Part shown: positions 10,318-22,335 of the stretch, in pieces
Layout: each line of letters opens with the position of its first letter
How positions within the stretch are numbered: position 1 is the first letter of the stretch
Origin: Colletes latitarsis
Taxonomy: Eukaryota > Arthropoda > Insecta > Hymenoptera > Colletidae
Reading direction: 5' to 3'
NCBI RefSeq assembly: GCF_051014445.1
Contig: NC_135144.1
Location: 4,898,001 to 4,962,000 of the forward strand
Length of the DNA stretch: 64,000 nt
Notes under the pieces: model-generated
Told to the model about the DNA's origin: nothing
Seen by the model: the letters and a program-made list of their open reading frames with translations, nothing else
Database searches by the model: none
Translations under genes and position numbers: made by a program

Positions 10318-13010
10318 TTAATTTGAATGGTTTGTTATATTTTCTAGTATTTTATTTTGATTATGTAATGTTGATGTATAAAATTCTTGAGCTATTTTAT
10401 TTATATAGTTCGATATTAGTGAAAGTTGTAAGTGTTCATATAAGTTTGCTATTCTTGAGTGTCTGACTCTATTTAGTATAAATCTCAAATATTTATTTTG
10501 GAGTAACTGCAGTGGTATTTTGTAGGTTGGAGCTGCTTAACACTAAACAGGTGCAACACACATCAGTATTGATCTTAGGATGACTACATCTATATAAATT
10601 TTTTGGTTTTTATTTGTACTATTCAGTTTTTCACCGTAAGTAGTTCTCTTGACTATTCATGTATATTTGAATTTGCTTTACTGCAACTATTGTATTCAAA
10701 GAGTGAACATACAGGGTGTTCGGCCACCCCTGCGAAAAATTTTGATGGGGGATTCTAGAGGCCAAAATAAGACGAAAATCAAGAATATCAATTTCTTGAC
10801 TGAAACTTCGTTAAAAAGTTATTAAAAAATTAAATTAAAAAATTTCAAATCATTCTGAAAAAATTATTTTTGGTTGCGGGGGTCAATTACAAGCATTTTT
10901 GGTGAATAGACATACACTCGAAATCCTACCCACTTTCGAGAAAAAAATTCTTTACTGAAAATACAATTTCAGGCCAGAAATGGCACTCCAAAATTTCGTG
11001 CGTATCTTTAAAACGTCATAACTTCTGAACGGATTGAAGGATTTTAATGTTTAAAGAGGCAAATAACGCATATTTCAGTGAAGAATATGTAGAATATCTA
11101 ACAATAATGAAGAAGTTGTTCCTTGACCCCGTAAAGTTAGAAAAACTACATAAAAATGATCCAACTTTCAAACAGCCATACCTCCTGCAATAGTGAATAC
11201 ATTTGAATGAAATTTTTTTCTGAACTAGAGCTTATGAGCACCTACAAAAAAGTATTAGACAACTTTTCTCTAGAGCGTCAAATAAATTTGTTAAAAATAA
11301 AAAACGATCTTTTAAGAAAAATCGACGGGGGGTAGGTGTCTAAATTTTTCAGCGAAAAAAAAAATTTCAAATTATTCTCGAAAAATTATTTTCGATTACG
11401 GGACTCAATTGCAATCATTTTTGGTCATTAGACATATCCTCGAAATCTTACCCACGTTCGAGAAAAAAATTCGAGTAGGTACTGAAATTTTTAAATGAAA
11501 TTAAAAAATTTCAAATCAAACTGAAAAAATTATATTTAGTTACAGGGGGTAATCACAATCATTTTTGGTCATTATATATACCCCCGAAATCCTACGCATT
11601 TTCGAGAAAAAAATTGTTTACCTAAAATCTAATGTGAGGCCAGAAATGCTTCCCTGAAATTTCAAGCATATCTTTAAAACGTCATAACTTCTGAACGGAT
11701 TGGACGATTTTAATATTTCAAAAAGCAATCAATGCGTATTTTTGTAAAGAATATGTAGAAATTCTAAAGATATTGGAAAAGTTGCTCTTTGACCTCGTAA
11801 AATGAGAAAACCCCCATAAAAGTGGTCCAATTTTCAAACGGCCATAACTCCTACAATAGTGAACATATCTCATTGAAATTTTTTTCTGAAGTAGAGCTCA
11901 CGACCACCTACAAAAAAGTATTAGACAACTTTTCTGTAGAGCGTTAAACAAATTTATTAAAAATGAAAAACAAATTTTTAAGAAAAATCGAAAGGGTAGG
12001 TGCCTAAATTTTTTGGCAAAATTAATGTTTCAAATCGTTCTGGAAAAATTATTTTCACTTTCTAGAAAAAAATTCAATACGGGTGGAACTTTAAACGTTA
12101 ATAACTTTTTAACGAAGCCTCCATCAACAAATTAGTATTCTTGATTTTCATTTTATTTTGACCTCTGGAATCTCCCATTATAATTTTTCCCAGGGATGGC
12201 CGAACACCCTGTATATGGCGATGTCATCAGCAAAGTGTGCAATTTTCGTTTCCATAAGTTCTGGTATATCGTTAATATTTATTTTTATTTTAAATAGCTG
12301 TGGTCCTAATACAAATTCCTGGAGAACACTAATTTTAATCTCCTTTTTGTTAAAACCAGCATTGTTATATATTACTTTAAATTTCCTTTCTACCGTGTGC
12401 GAATAAATGAATTTTATTATGCTGGGTGGGCATTTTTGCATTATCATCTTATACATAAGGCTATTTATCCAAACCTTATCAAAAGCTTGCTGTATGTTTA
12501 ATAATAATAACACTGTTATTTTATTTCTACTAAAACTTAGGCTTATGTTGTTAACAATTCTAACTACTTGTACTGTGTTGTGCTCTTTTCTAAAACCAAA
12601 TTGTATATCTTTGGTTAACCTATTTTTGTCTTCGTAGTCTCTGAGTTTATCCTATATAGTCTTTTCTATAATCCTGCTTAAAGTTGTTAGCAAGCTTATT
12701 GGTCTGCAACTTTCTGGGTCTGTTTTGTTTTTCTCAGGTTTAGAGAAGTATAATATTAGCACTTTTTCAGTGCTTTGGAAAGTACATGTATTTGATGTTC
12801 CATTCATAATGTATGTTAATTGAACTATTGCTTTTTATGTGAAATTTGTAAGTACTATATTTTGTGTTGCATCATGTCCAGGGTATTTATGCGAACTCAC
12901 TTTCTTTATTATTTTCGTGAATTCTTTTAGAGAGGTCAGTATTTAGCTTTCCTGGTCTACTGGGCTTTGGATATTATTTGTGTACACATTGGATTATATT
13001 GTCTTGCTCA
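10318..13010 (-). pseudogene. Jockey-like non-LTR reverse transcriptase, split by a GG-MITE
   Basis: The minus strand encodes the polymerase of a non-LTR retrotransposon, which copies its RNA at a nicked target. From about 13010 downward I read, across frameshifts and stops: KIIKKVSSHKYPGHDAT, SRPISLL-type CRPISLLTTLSRIIEKTI, FGFRKEHNTVQ, LLLLNIQQAFDKVW and HFADDIAIY. FADD holds two catalytic aspartates. At that point a GG-MITE (10712-12211) begins; on its far side the frame continues VHSLNTIVAVKQIQIYMNSQ, then (shifted) ILRSILMCVAPV, LQLLQNKYLRFILN and LYEHLQLSLISNYINKIAQE, with a stop at 10318-10320. Taking out the MITE with one TA rejoins AIY|VHS in frame. Stops and frameshifts elsewhere show it was already, or has since become, a dead copy. 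The endonuclease part is not seen. Confidence 0.85.
10712..12211. mobile_element. GG-MITE inserted in the reverse transcriptase (1500 bp)
   Basis: Left end CAGGGTGTTCGGCCACCCCT, right end GGCCGAACACCCTG, TA at 10710-10711 and 12212-12213. Internal modules run mostly in the plus sense, with the 'CATAACTTCTGAACGGATTG' core twice (near 11021 and 11684). This copy gives direct proof that the family moves as a unit with a TA duplication, because it breaks a readable protein (see the reverse transcriptase entry). Confidence 0.93.
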
Positions 13011-13019
13011 ACTGTATTA

Positions 13020-14304
13020 TTGGTTAGTTCAATGTTGTAATTGCTTTGAGAGGAAGAAAGTAAACAGAAGAATATGGAGTTCAGGCAGAAAAGCACCAGG
13101 ACAAATGTGATAAAAGAGGTAAACAGAATTGGAATAATAACGTCAGGAGAAGTTCGTGCTGCATATTCATACTTTTTCTGAAAATTGTTTGCTACTTTTT
13201 TCCTTGGTCTCCCTTCTTGAAACTAATCTTTCGACTTGTATCGTCGTCCGTAAGCAAACACGCTCCAGTTAAAGCCAGCATTCCGTTCCATTTCATAAAT
13301 TTCGAGGGGCGTCCGCGGGAGACTTTCAGGCAAAATGTGGGACAATATTTAATATCTTGAAAGCAGACTAAAAACTTGCGCGGAGCTTACGATTCGTTTA
13401 ACCGGGAAATTAAGTTGGTTGATCTTTGAGTTTGTGGCGGGTAAATGGGGCAGTTCTCGGTTCATTCAATGCAAAAAGAAGGGAGGTGGAGAAGTTGGCA
13501 AAGGTGTCGCGGCAATCCGTGGCCAGAATCCGTCAGGAAAACTTTTCTCGATGGCGACCGGCCTTCGTCCAGGTCATTGAGAAGCTCGATACTTCCTTGC
13601 CTCGACGTGGCTCGTTGTTCACCTTTTCAGATATTTCTCTGGTATGACCACCCCCTGTCGATGCTACTTGTCGCTAAACCCGGTAAATAGTTTCTCGAAT
13701 ACCACAATTTGACTTCCTCGAAACTTCCGTCGACCTTTTGCCCGCAATTGGACTAATTAAAATTCGCAGCCGCCACACTGCCCGACATCAAGCTTTGTCT
13801 CCGATAGAAACTGTTAAATTGAATTCTCGTCTCGGGAACGGTCTCGTTTCACTCTCTACGGTAAGTAAATGACTTCTAAGAGTGGAATGCTTCGAAGAAG
13901 TGGCCCCGATAATTGTTTTATAGGTTCTTATCGGTATCTTGCACCTCGACGTTCGATATTAATACTTGAATATTAATCAAAAGTCTCTGTAAAATGTACG
14001 CGGTGAGGCGGAATTAATGCCAACCGAAAGACTTCTCATCCTTTGTGCTCTAAACAATGAGACCAATTTCAAAGAATTATTTCTTAGAGTTTAGAGTTAC
14101 ACAATGACGTTTAACATCATTATTAACGTCTATGGGTTTAAACTACATTGAGATCTGGTTGTATTGTTGCTCAAATCTTTTAAAATTTCTTTTCAAAGAG
14201 AGTTGTGTAGGGTTATTTTTATTAGTTGTGTATCTGGTGAGTGAATGTAGTGTGAAGTAGGCTTAATGTTGGCAGCACTGGCATGTGAGGGGATCTACGT
14301 GTCG
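13020..14304. other. GC-richer spacer, gene content unknown
   Basis: From about 13290 to 13870 the sequence is CG-richer and has overlapping open frames of 73 and 81 codons in two phases, with no motif that I recognise. It may be an exon or untranslated part of a host gene; the overlap of frames argues that low stop frequency alone explains them. Confidence 0.3.
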
Positions 14305-15309
14305 CACAGTGGTCCCAAATCGCAAAAGCGTGGCCAAAACCCCAAAAAATAATTTTTCGCTACAGAGGTTTGACCTATCGGAATCGTTAGTTTAATGATG
14401 TCTCTTTAGGGTAGGGAAAATGAAATGAGTCATATTTTTATACTTGGATAGCAATTGCGATCCAAATTTCGGCTTCTTTAGTCAGTCGTTTGGCGAGAGC
14501 GTAATCGTCAATACATACCGTAAAGTGAAAAGTGTATAAGTTTTTTTAGAAGACATCAATTTCAATTCTGCAAAATGGATGCTGTTCCTGGAAATAAGTA
14601 CAACATTTCTGAGTAGTGATATATTGAAAATTGTTATCCAGTAAGTTTGTAAACCGGTACATTTATTACTGAAAATAGAACGCGAAATTTCATGCATGCA
14701 TCGCAAACAAGTAAGCAAAAAGTTGCATATTCCACAATATCACGGTACAATTCCTCTTCCGGCTTGTATTTGATACTTTGGTCTTATAGAATTTGCAAAA
14801 ATTAGCTGCTCGTTTTTGCTTGACTGATCGTACAACCCTATTTTATAGTGCAGGGTGGCCACGTTACTAAATCACGCGGTTTTCTCTTGGAAACTGTGGC
14901 AGATACAACAAATTTTTTAAAATAAATAATGTATAATTTTGGGAGGACTTATTATTAGATTTAATAAATCTTGAAACTAATGCATAAATAATTTTTTATT
15001 ATTAATAATTCTATAGTTCTTAATGAACCAGTTAATCTCGTTCATTATTGACTATAAATCTGCATTAAACTAATTAGATGAAAAATTATTTATTTCGAAA
15101 ACAATTAATGAAATTTGAGAATTCCTAACTAAAACATTTTTTCGCATTTGTCATGTAAAAGCACTAAGAATCAAAAAATATGAAGGCCCTACTGCAAGCT
15201 GTAAATTGTGCCTTATACCTGCCTTATTTTATGACAGACATGAAACATCTGAGCGGTATTACCTTTTGTTTTCTCTTTCTTTCGTTTTCATTTAGATTTT
15301 TTACGAATA

Positions 15310-15684
15310 CAAGGTGCTTGGCTACCTCTGGGAAAAATTTGAATGGGAGATTCTAGAGGCCAAAATAAGACGAAAATCAAGAGTATCAATTTCTTGACTG
15401 AGGTTTCATTAAAAAGTTATTAAAAAATTAAATTAAAAAATTTCAAATCATTCTGAAAAAATTATTTTTGGTTGCGGGGCTCAATTGCAATAATTTTTGG
15501 TGAATAAACCTACCTTCGAAATCCTACCTAGTTTCTAGAAAGAAATTCAGTACGTACGGTACTTTAAACGTTCATAACTTTTTAACAAAGCCTCCATAAA
15601 CAAATTAGTATTCTTGATTTTCGTTTTATTTTGGCCTCTGAAATCACCCATTCAAATAATTCCCAGGGATGGCCGAACACCCAG
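15310..15684. mobile_element. GG-MITE copy, short subtype (375 bp)
   Basis: The ends are diverged but recognisable (CAAGGTGCTTGGCTACCTCT; GGCCGAACACCCAG), with TA outside both. Only one internal module is present. The copy at 29864-30238 has the same length. It lies nested in the CACAGTGG-ended element and is therefore younger than it. Confidence 0.85.
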
Positions 15685-15696
15685 TATGGCAAACTA

Positions 15697-15940
15697 GTGA
15701 TTCCTACATTTCTTTCGCATATATGTGAGCTATATTGGAGTCGCCATTTTGTTTTTTCTAATTATGACTTTTAATTCGTAATCAGCAACCTCAGAAACCA
15801 CTATGTATCAAATTTCAGGTGATTCCTACATTTCTTTCGTATATATGTGAGTTATATTAGAGGCGCCATTTTGTTTTTTCTAATTATGACTTTTGATTCG
15901 TAATTAGCGACCTCGAAAACCCCTACCTACAAAGTTTTAG
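15697..15940 (+). repeat. Tandem duplication, 122-bp unit, two copies
   Basis: The word GTGATTCCTACATTTCTTTC begins at 15697 and again at 15819; both copies continue through 'CGCCATTTTGTTTTTTCTAA' to a 'GACCTCGAAAAC'-like end. They differ at scattered positions, so the duplication is not recent. It is subterminal in the surrounding element. Confidence 0.85.
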
Positions 15941-16327
15941 CTAAATTGAAGAACTCCTTCATATTTTGGCCAACTTTTCGGGATTTGGGACCACTGTGGC
16001 GTCGGTTCCATTGTCTTGTGAAAGTTGTGTACAGCAGAAAATTTATGTTACCTATATATTAAGTATATATTTCATTATTATCCAAAATAACAACATTGGA
16101 TTACACATAAGTCACCACATTTCTTCCACAAGTTGATCATGTTCCATACAGATTTGCACATGTTCTTATGTTTAAATTCTTATTTAGCGAATTTAACTTA
16201 CCTTTTTGTGTTTTTTCACACTTTGGTTACCTTGTTTCTGTACATAATAATAACAGTAAGTATTTTACATTTATGCTTTCTTTCTTTTTTTTTTGCACAA
16301 CATTTTCATTATTTTGTAATAAATATA

Positions 16328-17100
16328 CAGGGTGAGTAGACTAGAAGTTGAAATATCTTCAAAACTGCTGATTATATTAAAAAAGGCTTCAGATAAAACT
16401 TGAATTATGTTTCTGCCTGGATGCGTAAATGACATTTAAAGGTTAAATTTGTTTTTTTATATGGAATCATATATTTTTTGGTACACTAATTCAACTTGTC
16501 ATTCTCTATAAGAAAATATAAAGCTAGTTGTATCGAGAAACCTTTACTTTAGGAGATATTTAGTTTAAATATTACGGAGTATTGGTACAACTGCAGCCAT
16601 GTTTTTTGTTTCAATTAAATGCGGCATTTTTCTTTACAAAGCGAGAGCAACTAAGGAGTATGATTTATTTGTAGTATTTCATGTATTATTATGTTTATTA
16701 TTGTTAATCTTTTCTATAGTAATTGAAGTAAAACCTAATATATAATATAACATCATTGATGGAGTTCTAGTTTTAAACATTATTACGATCTATAATGCAG
16801 ACATTGTTAGATTATATATTACGTTTTATTTGAATTTTTATTCAAAATATTATCTGTAGTAAATAGATATTTTATTTATAATATTACCAAATAATTGTAT
16901 GATAAATTACGTATAACAATACATAAAATACTACAAATATATCGTTCTCATTAGTCTCCATCACCTTTTGGAGAAAAATACCGCAAATTAAAACAACAAA
17001 CATGGCTACGGTTGTATCAGTACTCCACAATATTTAAATGAAAATATTTCCTGTTGTAAATTTGGATGTATTGACAGTATAAAATAAAATTTGTATTACT
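16328..17100 (+). mobile_element. CAGGGTGAG-family element, copy A
   Basis: The left end is TA then CAGGGTGAGTAGACTAGAAG. An inverted pair inside (about 16540-16640 against 16960-17070) shares the 'ACATGGCTGCAG'-like and 'TACTCCGTAATATTTAAA'-like words in opposite orientation, so the element is partly a foldback. The right terminus is decayed and its edge is approximate. The subterminal word ATATCTTCAAAACT matches the DD41D element's ATATCTTCGAAACT at a similar distance from the end. No transposase is present. Confidence 0.65.
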
Positions 17101-17109
17101 CTTGAACGG

Positions 17110-17940
17110 TATATTAAATAAATAATTGAAAACGTTTGTAAATAAAAATTAACACCCAACGTATCTGTAATAATTCTACCGTCCCAATCGACAATCGTTT
17201 CGAGCGCATATTTGTTTTCAGTCGAACATCTAAGGAAGGAACGTCGTAGCAGGCGTTTGCAAAATTAGAAGGAGGAATAAAATGTCCCATCGTTTTGCTT
17301 GGTCTCGTGGACTATGGATCCAATGTGCAGTCGAGTCGAACAGCTAATTCGAAACGTGCGACGACTCGAAATGTCGAGGCGATGCCGATTCCTCACCGAC
17401 CAAGCGAAAGGGGAACGTCTAAAATTTAGAGAAAAAATAAAGAACGAAATGGGTCTGAAAGGGGGATGGTTAAAATGTGCCCTGGCTTTCTGAAAGTAGC
17501 CCTGCCAGGCTGTGGAACGTTTGACAAAGGTCATCTATTTCTTGATCGAGTTATTGACCAACATCTGAACTTACGCGTCTAGTTATTATTCAACCCTCGC
17601 TACCTCCATAAAATTCCGGGTGTTCTTTGCGAAATCATTAAGTTTTTTCCTTCCTCTTGCCGCAATAAATCAACGAAACGTTTCGAATTCCTGAAATTCT
17701 GTGGGGAGATTTAAGACAGCGCATTTGTTCGAAAGAAATTTCGTTCCTGTCACGAGAATAAGTCGTTTCGATAATAAAGTCGATCACTGTCCGAATTGTC
17801 AATTTATAACCACGTGTTCGTTTCTAGAACCGTGTATAATTCGTATTTCAGTAACGGAGGAAAATAAATTTTACTAATTGGTAGAATTTCTTGATAGAAA
17901 TCATTGAAATTTCCAATTTATTATTTCGTGCTTAAAATCA
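17110..17940. other. Unassigned spacer with a GC-richer core
   Basis: Between about 17265 and 17540 two open frames of 64 and 89 codons overlap on opposite strands. Neither shows a known motif. Nothing else is seen. Confidence 0.3.
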
Positions 17941-17944
17941 TATA

Positions 17945-18287
17945 CAGGGTGTTCGGTCACCCCTGGGGAAAATTTTAATGGGAGATTCTAGGAGCTAAAA
18001 TAAGACGAAAATCAGGAATACCAATTTGTTGATTGAGGTTTTGTTAAAAAGTTATTAACATTTAAAGTTCCGCCTGTAGAACGGCAATCTGCGAACAGCT
18101 GCGTGCGCGTGATAGTGGTTCTCAACAACGCCGCTGTTCGCAGATTGCCGTTCTGCAGGCAGAACTTTAAACGTTAATAACTTTTTAATGAAGCCTCGAT
18201 CAACAAATTAGTATTCTTGATTTTCGTCTTATTTTGGCCTTTAGTATCTCCCATTAAAATATTTCCCAGGGGTGGCCGAACACCGTG
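17945..18287. mobile_element. GG-MITE foldback form (343 bp)
   Basis: Both TIRs run nearly to the centre, so the element is almost one palindrome. At its core the arms 18071-18099 and 18133-18161 match over about 29 bp, with AACGGCAATCTGCGAACAGC perfect in both, around a 33-nt loop. Termini are CAGGGTGTTCGGTCACCCCT and GGCCGAACACCGTG. A single-stranded copy would fold into one long hairpin. The CTGTAGAACGGCAAT word also occurs in the copy at 48068-48911. Confidence 0.9.
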
Positions 18288-19701
18288 AATATATCAGTTT
18301 CATGTTAAATTATTATGATCAAAATTGATTGCAATTATCACTGACAAATAATAGAAAGTTCAAATGGATGGGTCTTAGAGTTTGAATGTCCTCGACACAA
18401 GTTTCATTTATATTTGAATCAGGAAACGCGAGGTGATTAGTTTGCGAATATGTATCGCGATCGTTTTCGTACAATATTCGAGTGCTTCCAGAATCATCTT
18501 ACTTTCCGTACATAGCTAGTTAAAATATAGTGTACGAAACGAAGTTAAATAGGAAGTTTCTGCAGAAATAATTATATACAGCTTTGTATTATTACGCGAA
18601 CTTCCAAAGCACTTTCCTCCGCTTTCCTTTAACTTTGCTTTTCCAGATCGTCCCCTCCATTCGAAATACTGGAAGAGAACTTTCTTCAGAGCAGAAGTAG
18701 TATTGATTTTACTGTTTAATACTGCTAACGTAACGATTTGTCTAGATATTGAAAGCATCGCTTACGCTACAAAATTTTATTCCTTCCAGTCTTTATAAGT
18801 GGTCATTATGATTCACGATGGTGCAATAATTAGGCAATGAAAAGAAAGACACATTATAAAATATAAGTAGGGTTCAATTGTCTTGTATATTAACAACAAA
18901 ATGGCAGAAAATAATAGGAAGAAAACAAGCGTTTGCCCTACGTGTGTAGAATTGAATCACTGAACACGGGAAATAAAGTTTATCGAGTCGTTCATGGGAA
19001 AACTTAGGTTATTTTCTCGAGAGTGACGAATCATCTTTTCTTGAGCAGAAGGAGATAACTGTACTCTACACCTTCTTCTGCGTTTATGGTCGAAAAAACT
19101 ATCATCCACTTCCCTTTTTATTCTCGCAGAGAAATATCTCCTCTTTTTATGAGAGAAATGATAGAATCACAAGTTTTCACGTGCTCCAAACGTTACGACC
19201 GTGATAAATGCTTTGTATCCGTCAGTAAGCTATTGGTGAATAATTGGATGTGCTAACAGATTAATTATTACAGACATAACAGGAACGAACGTGAGAGGCC
19301 TCCAAAAATTTATTGTAAATCGATGGACATGCAATTTATCACTGCAAATTTTAAAACACGAAATTATGCAATTTTCTTAAACTATAAGGCAGTACTTTCA
19401 CTTGCAAGTAAAGATTTATAAAAACAATAATTTATTATAAAAGGGTGGGACTTTGAAGAAAAGATCTCAAAAACATGTGAAAAAGTCAGTATTTCTTTTA
19501 ACATCACGTAGGAATTAATTATTCGATCGAAAATTTCGTATGTGCAATTGAAGAAAATAGTGTTAGTAATCTCCATACAAAGTTTTGAGTAAATCGAATG
19601 AAAATTGATAATATTTTGCAGAGTCATTCTCAAAATCTTATACATTAAAAAGAGATAAAAAAAATTTCGATTTTTTCAATTCATCACAGTGGTTTCCTCC
19701 C
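18288..19701. other. Unassigned AT-rich stretch
   Basis: No repeat family or recognisable protein is seen. Near 19660-19701 the words lead into a TTAA junction listed separately. Confidence 0.3.
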
Positions 19702-19709
19702 TTAAGGAT
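19650..19709 (-). mobile_element. Possible end of a TTAA element
   Basis: Reading the minus strand from the TTAA at 19702-19705, the sequence is TTAAGGGAGGAAACCACTGT. This resembles the TTAAGGGAGTCTACTGTG end of the element at 39650. No matching second end was found to the left, so this is at most a solo terminus. Confidence 0.35.
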
Positions 19710-19873
19710 GTGTTCTATTATAAAACGCGTATTTTTAGGTTCTTTTTGATCATTTTTCCATAATAAATTATATAACCTTTCTTATCGAAATATTTCTCAC
19801 ACGACATTCGTGAAATATGTAGAAATGTTCTTAATGTAAGATATTAATAATTGGTTATTCTGTGTGTTCTAGA

Positions 19874-21750
19874 ATATAGTGAAATAAAAACACGTTTTTT
19901 GGTTTCCATAGGTTCAATTATTCTACACATTTTAAATCAAAATAGAATTTTAATTTGGATATGTTTGATTACAGCAGATACTACAAGAAAAATAGAAAGT
20001 CAATAATTAGAAAACACTCTGAAGTTTAATTATCAATTTCCGGTCGTTGCTCAAATTTACTCTGAAAAGTTGAATATCTGAGATATAACCGAGTAAATAA
20101 AGACGTACTTTTCCTTTCGCGAAGAAAAAGTTTCATATTTTAGATACTAAAATTGTGTTATATAAATTTATTTTTTTAAAAATGAAATTACTCCTTTCCG
20201 TTGCTTGACCAAAATAAAATAACAAAATTCCAGCAAGTGCAATTTATTACAGGTTACATTAAACAAAGCTATTTTTCTGATGTTTCCCCAAACTAACTCT
20301 TCAAAGAGTATTAAGCCTTTAACTATGCGGAATAAAAAAAAGTTTCATGTCAGTCTGATTAAATTCGATTAGGCATATCCGAATAGAATAAAATTAATAC
20401 ATTGTTTTAATTTAAAAAATGAGTGGTCTCTTCATTCCCATTCCCTCTAGCAATTATAGCAAAAAAAATTTGTGGCACAATAAATAATTATTACCCTTGC
20501 CCCATTTAAGTAGTACAAAATTGAAGTTGATATTTTATTTGTGACACTTTATTTGCCCCACATTGGAGTTGGATATGCCAAACTTGTTCGTATATAAATC
20601 ATTTAATTATTTAATGCAAAAAATATAACATTAAAAGCAACCACTTTTTTTTATTCGCATCGATAACATATAGGAAAAATATAATTCAATTTTGCATTGA
20701 TATTATATGAGGTCACGAAAACTGAAGCGAACTAAGCCTGCAAGCTTTTGCTACGGGAATGTAAATATTAGTTCCGTAGAGTGGTGCTAGCTGTAAAAAT
20801 ATAACAGATTTTCAAATATGTTAGAGTTACGTTGATTTTGATTCCTTAATTCGTATATAAAAAATTTTTGGGTTAGGTTAAAGTTCATTTTTTTTTATAT
20901 GACCTCGTATAAAAAATATGTCAAACCACTATTAATATTTGTGTAGTCGCTAATGGCCTCAGCTATTAATGTATTTTAAACGACTTTAAACGTTATTGAC
21001 GTGTTACACAAGGAGGCGTGAAATATTCATGGTTCTTTAAAATTTAATTGCAGAGGAACTACGTATTCGCGAAGTTTTTGCTTGTACTACATGAATATTA
21101 TATGTAGATTAAAAACGTATTATTAGTTTTCCGCACATGGATTTTTATTAAAAATAACTAGAAAATTAAAATTAAAATTTGAAGAATATTTTCATGAAAA
21201 AATACAAAATGATAGGAATTCAACCTGTATTTTTTGGTTCTTTTTAATATTATATTATTAAAAAGTTTTACGATTATCGAGAATTACAATTCACCGAGAT
21301 GTATTTGCATTTTTAAAAATGGAGTACTTATTTCATAATTATTGAACCCACCCATTGAAATATCATAAAAGAAAGTATCACTATTTTTTGCTTATAACTT
21401 TTCCTAATTGTTTAAACAGTTGATAAATTATGTACCGTTTGATAGGTCTAGTTAAAAAAGGTAACTTTTGTCTCAAAACATTTTTCAATCTCTTACGATT
21501 TGCGAATTGCAAAATGAAGTCATTAAAGGGTTGAATTTTCAGTGGTTAATTTTAACTTTTCAGAGTGAATTTGAGCAACACCTGAAATTAATAATTAAAC
21601 TTCAGAGTGTTTTCTAATTATTGACTTTCTATTTTTCTTGTAGTATCTGCTGTAATTAAACATATCCAAATTAAAATTCTATTTTCATTTAAAATGTGTA
21701 GAATAATTGAACCTATGGAAACCAAAAAACGTGTTTTTATGTGACTATAT
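19874..21750. mobile_element. Long-TIR element (about 1.88 kb, 200-bp arms)
   Basis: The left arm (19874-20072) and right arm (21552-21750) are inverted complements with only a handful of differences over about 160 bp before they fade. The ends read AGTGAAATAAAAACACG and its complement, and ATAT lies directly outside both. The roughly 1.48-kb interior is AT-rich and has no recognisable transposase or repeat module. The superfamily is unknown; arm length and near identity suggest a fairly young non-autonomous element. Confidence 0.85.
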
Positions 21751-21892
21751 GTAGGATTTGGGATGATCGAAGGGTGGCGAATGAATTGGACGCGTGAACA
21801 AATAATAACTGAGATCTGTTTAATGATATAACATGGAATAAATATAAGGATAAGACGCGACACATCCACACGTGCTACCGTCGCCTCGAAGA

Positions 21893-22159
21893 CTAAATTT
21901 TTCGGCGAAAAAAAATTTGAAATCGTTCTGGAAAAATTATTTTCAATTACAGAGATCAGTTACAATTGTTTTTAGTAAATAGACATGCCCCCGAAATCCT
22001 GCGCATTTTCGAGAAAAAAATTTAGTACGGCTGGAACTTTAAACATTAATAACTTTTTAACGAGGCCTCCATCAACAAATTAGTATTCTTGATTTTCGTC
22101 TTATTTTGACCTCTAGAATCTCCCATTCAAATGTTTCCCAAGGTTGGCCGAACAGCCTG
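21893..22159. mobile_element. GG-MITE, 5'-truncated (right TIR only)
   Basis: The right end GGCCGAACAGCCTG followed by TA is present with its full TIR and one module ('GACATGCCCCCGAAATCCTG'). The left TIR is missing; sequence left of 21893 does not match the family. Confidence 0.85.
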
Positions 22160-22214
22160 TATAAATGGTTCGTTTTCTTGACATCTGATCCGTTCAAATT
22201 TGGTTCTGTTATAC

Positions 22215-22335
22215 TCTTGTGTACTATGTATCTGTATCTGAATTCTATTCTATTGTAACTAACTGTTCTGACTGTAATTGAGTTCTGTTCTGTTGTAACT
22301 TGTAAGTGTTCTGACTCTAACTGAGTTCTGTTCTT
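22215..22335. repeat. Imperfect tandem array with GTTCTGACT / GAGTTCTGTTCT words
   Basis: The words 'TTGTAACT', 'GTTCTGACT' and 'GAGTTCTGTTCT' recur two to three times with a period near 47 bp. It lies directly right of a truncated GG-MITE. It might be subterminal repeats of an unrecognised element. Confidence 0.55.

Larger units (their letters stand above)
14305..15998. mobile_element. Long element with CACAGTGGTCCCAAATC inverted ends
   Basis: The left end CACAGTGGTCCCAAATCGCA (then AAAGCGTGGCCAAAA) and the right end, whose complement reads CACAGTGGTCCCAAATCCCG (then AAAAGTTGGCCAAAA), form a TIR of about 35 bp. CAGTGG-type ends recall hAT elements, but I find no matching 8-bp target duplication: the flanks share only GTGTCG / GCGTCG. 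No transposase is recognisable. A GG-MITE (15310-15684) and a 122-bp tandem duplication (15697-15940) sit inside. The class remains open. Confidence 0.65.
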
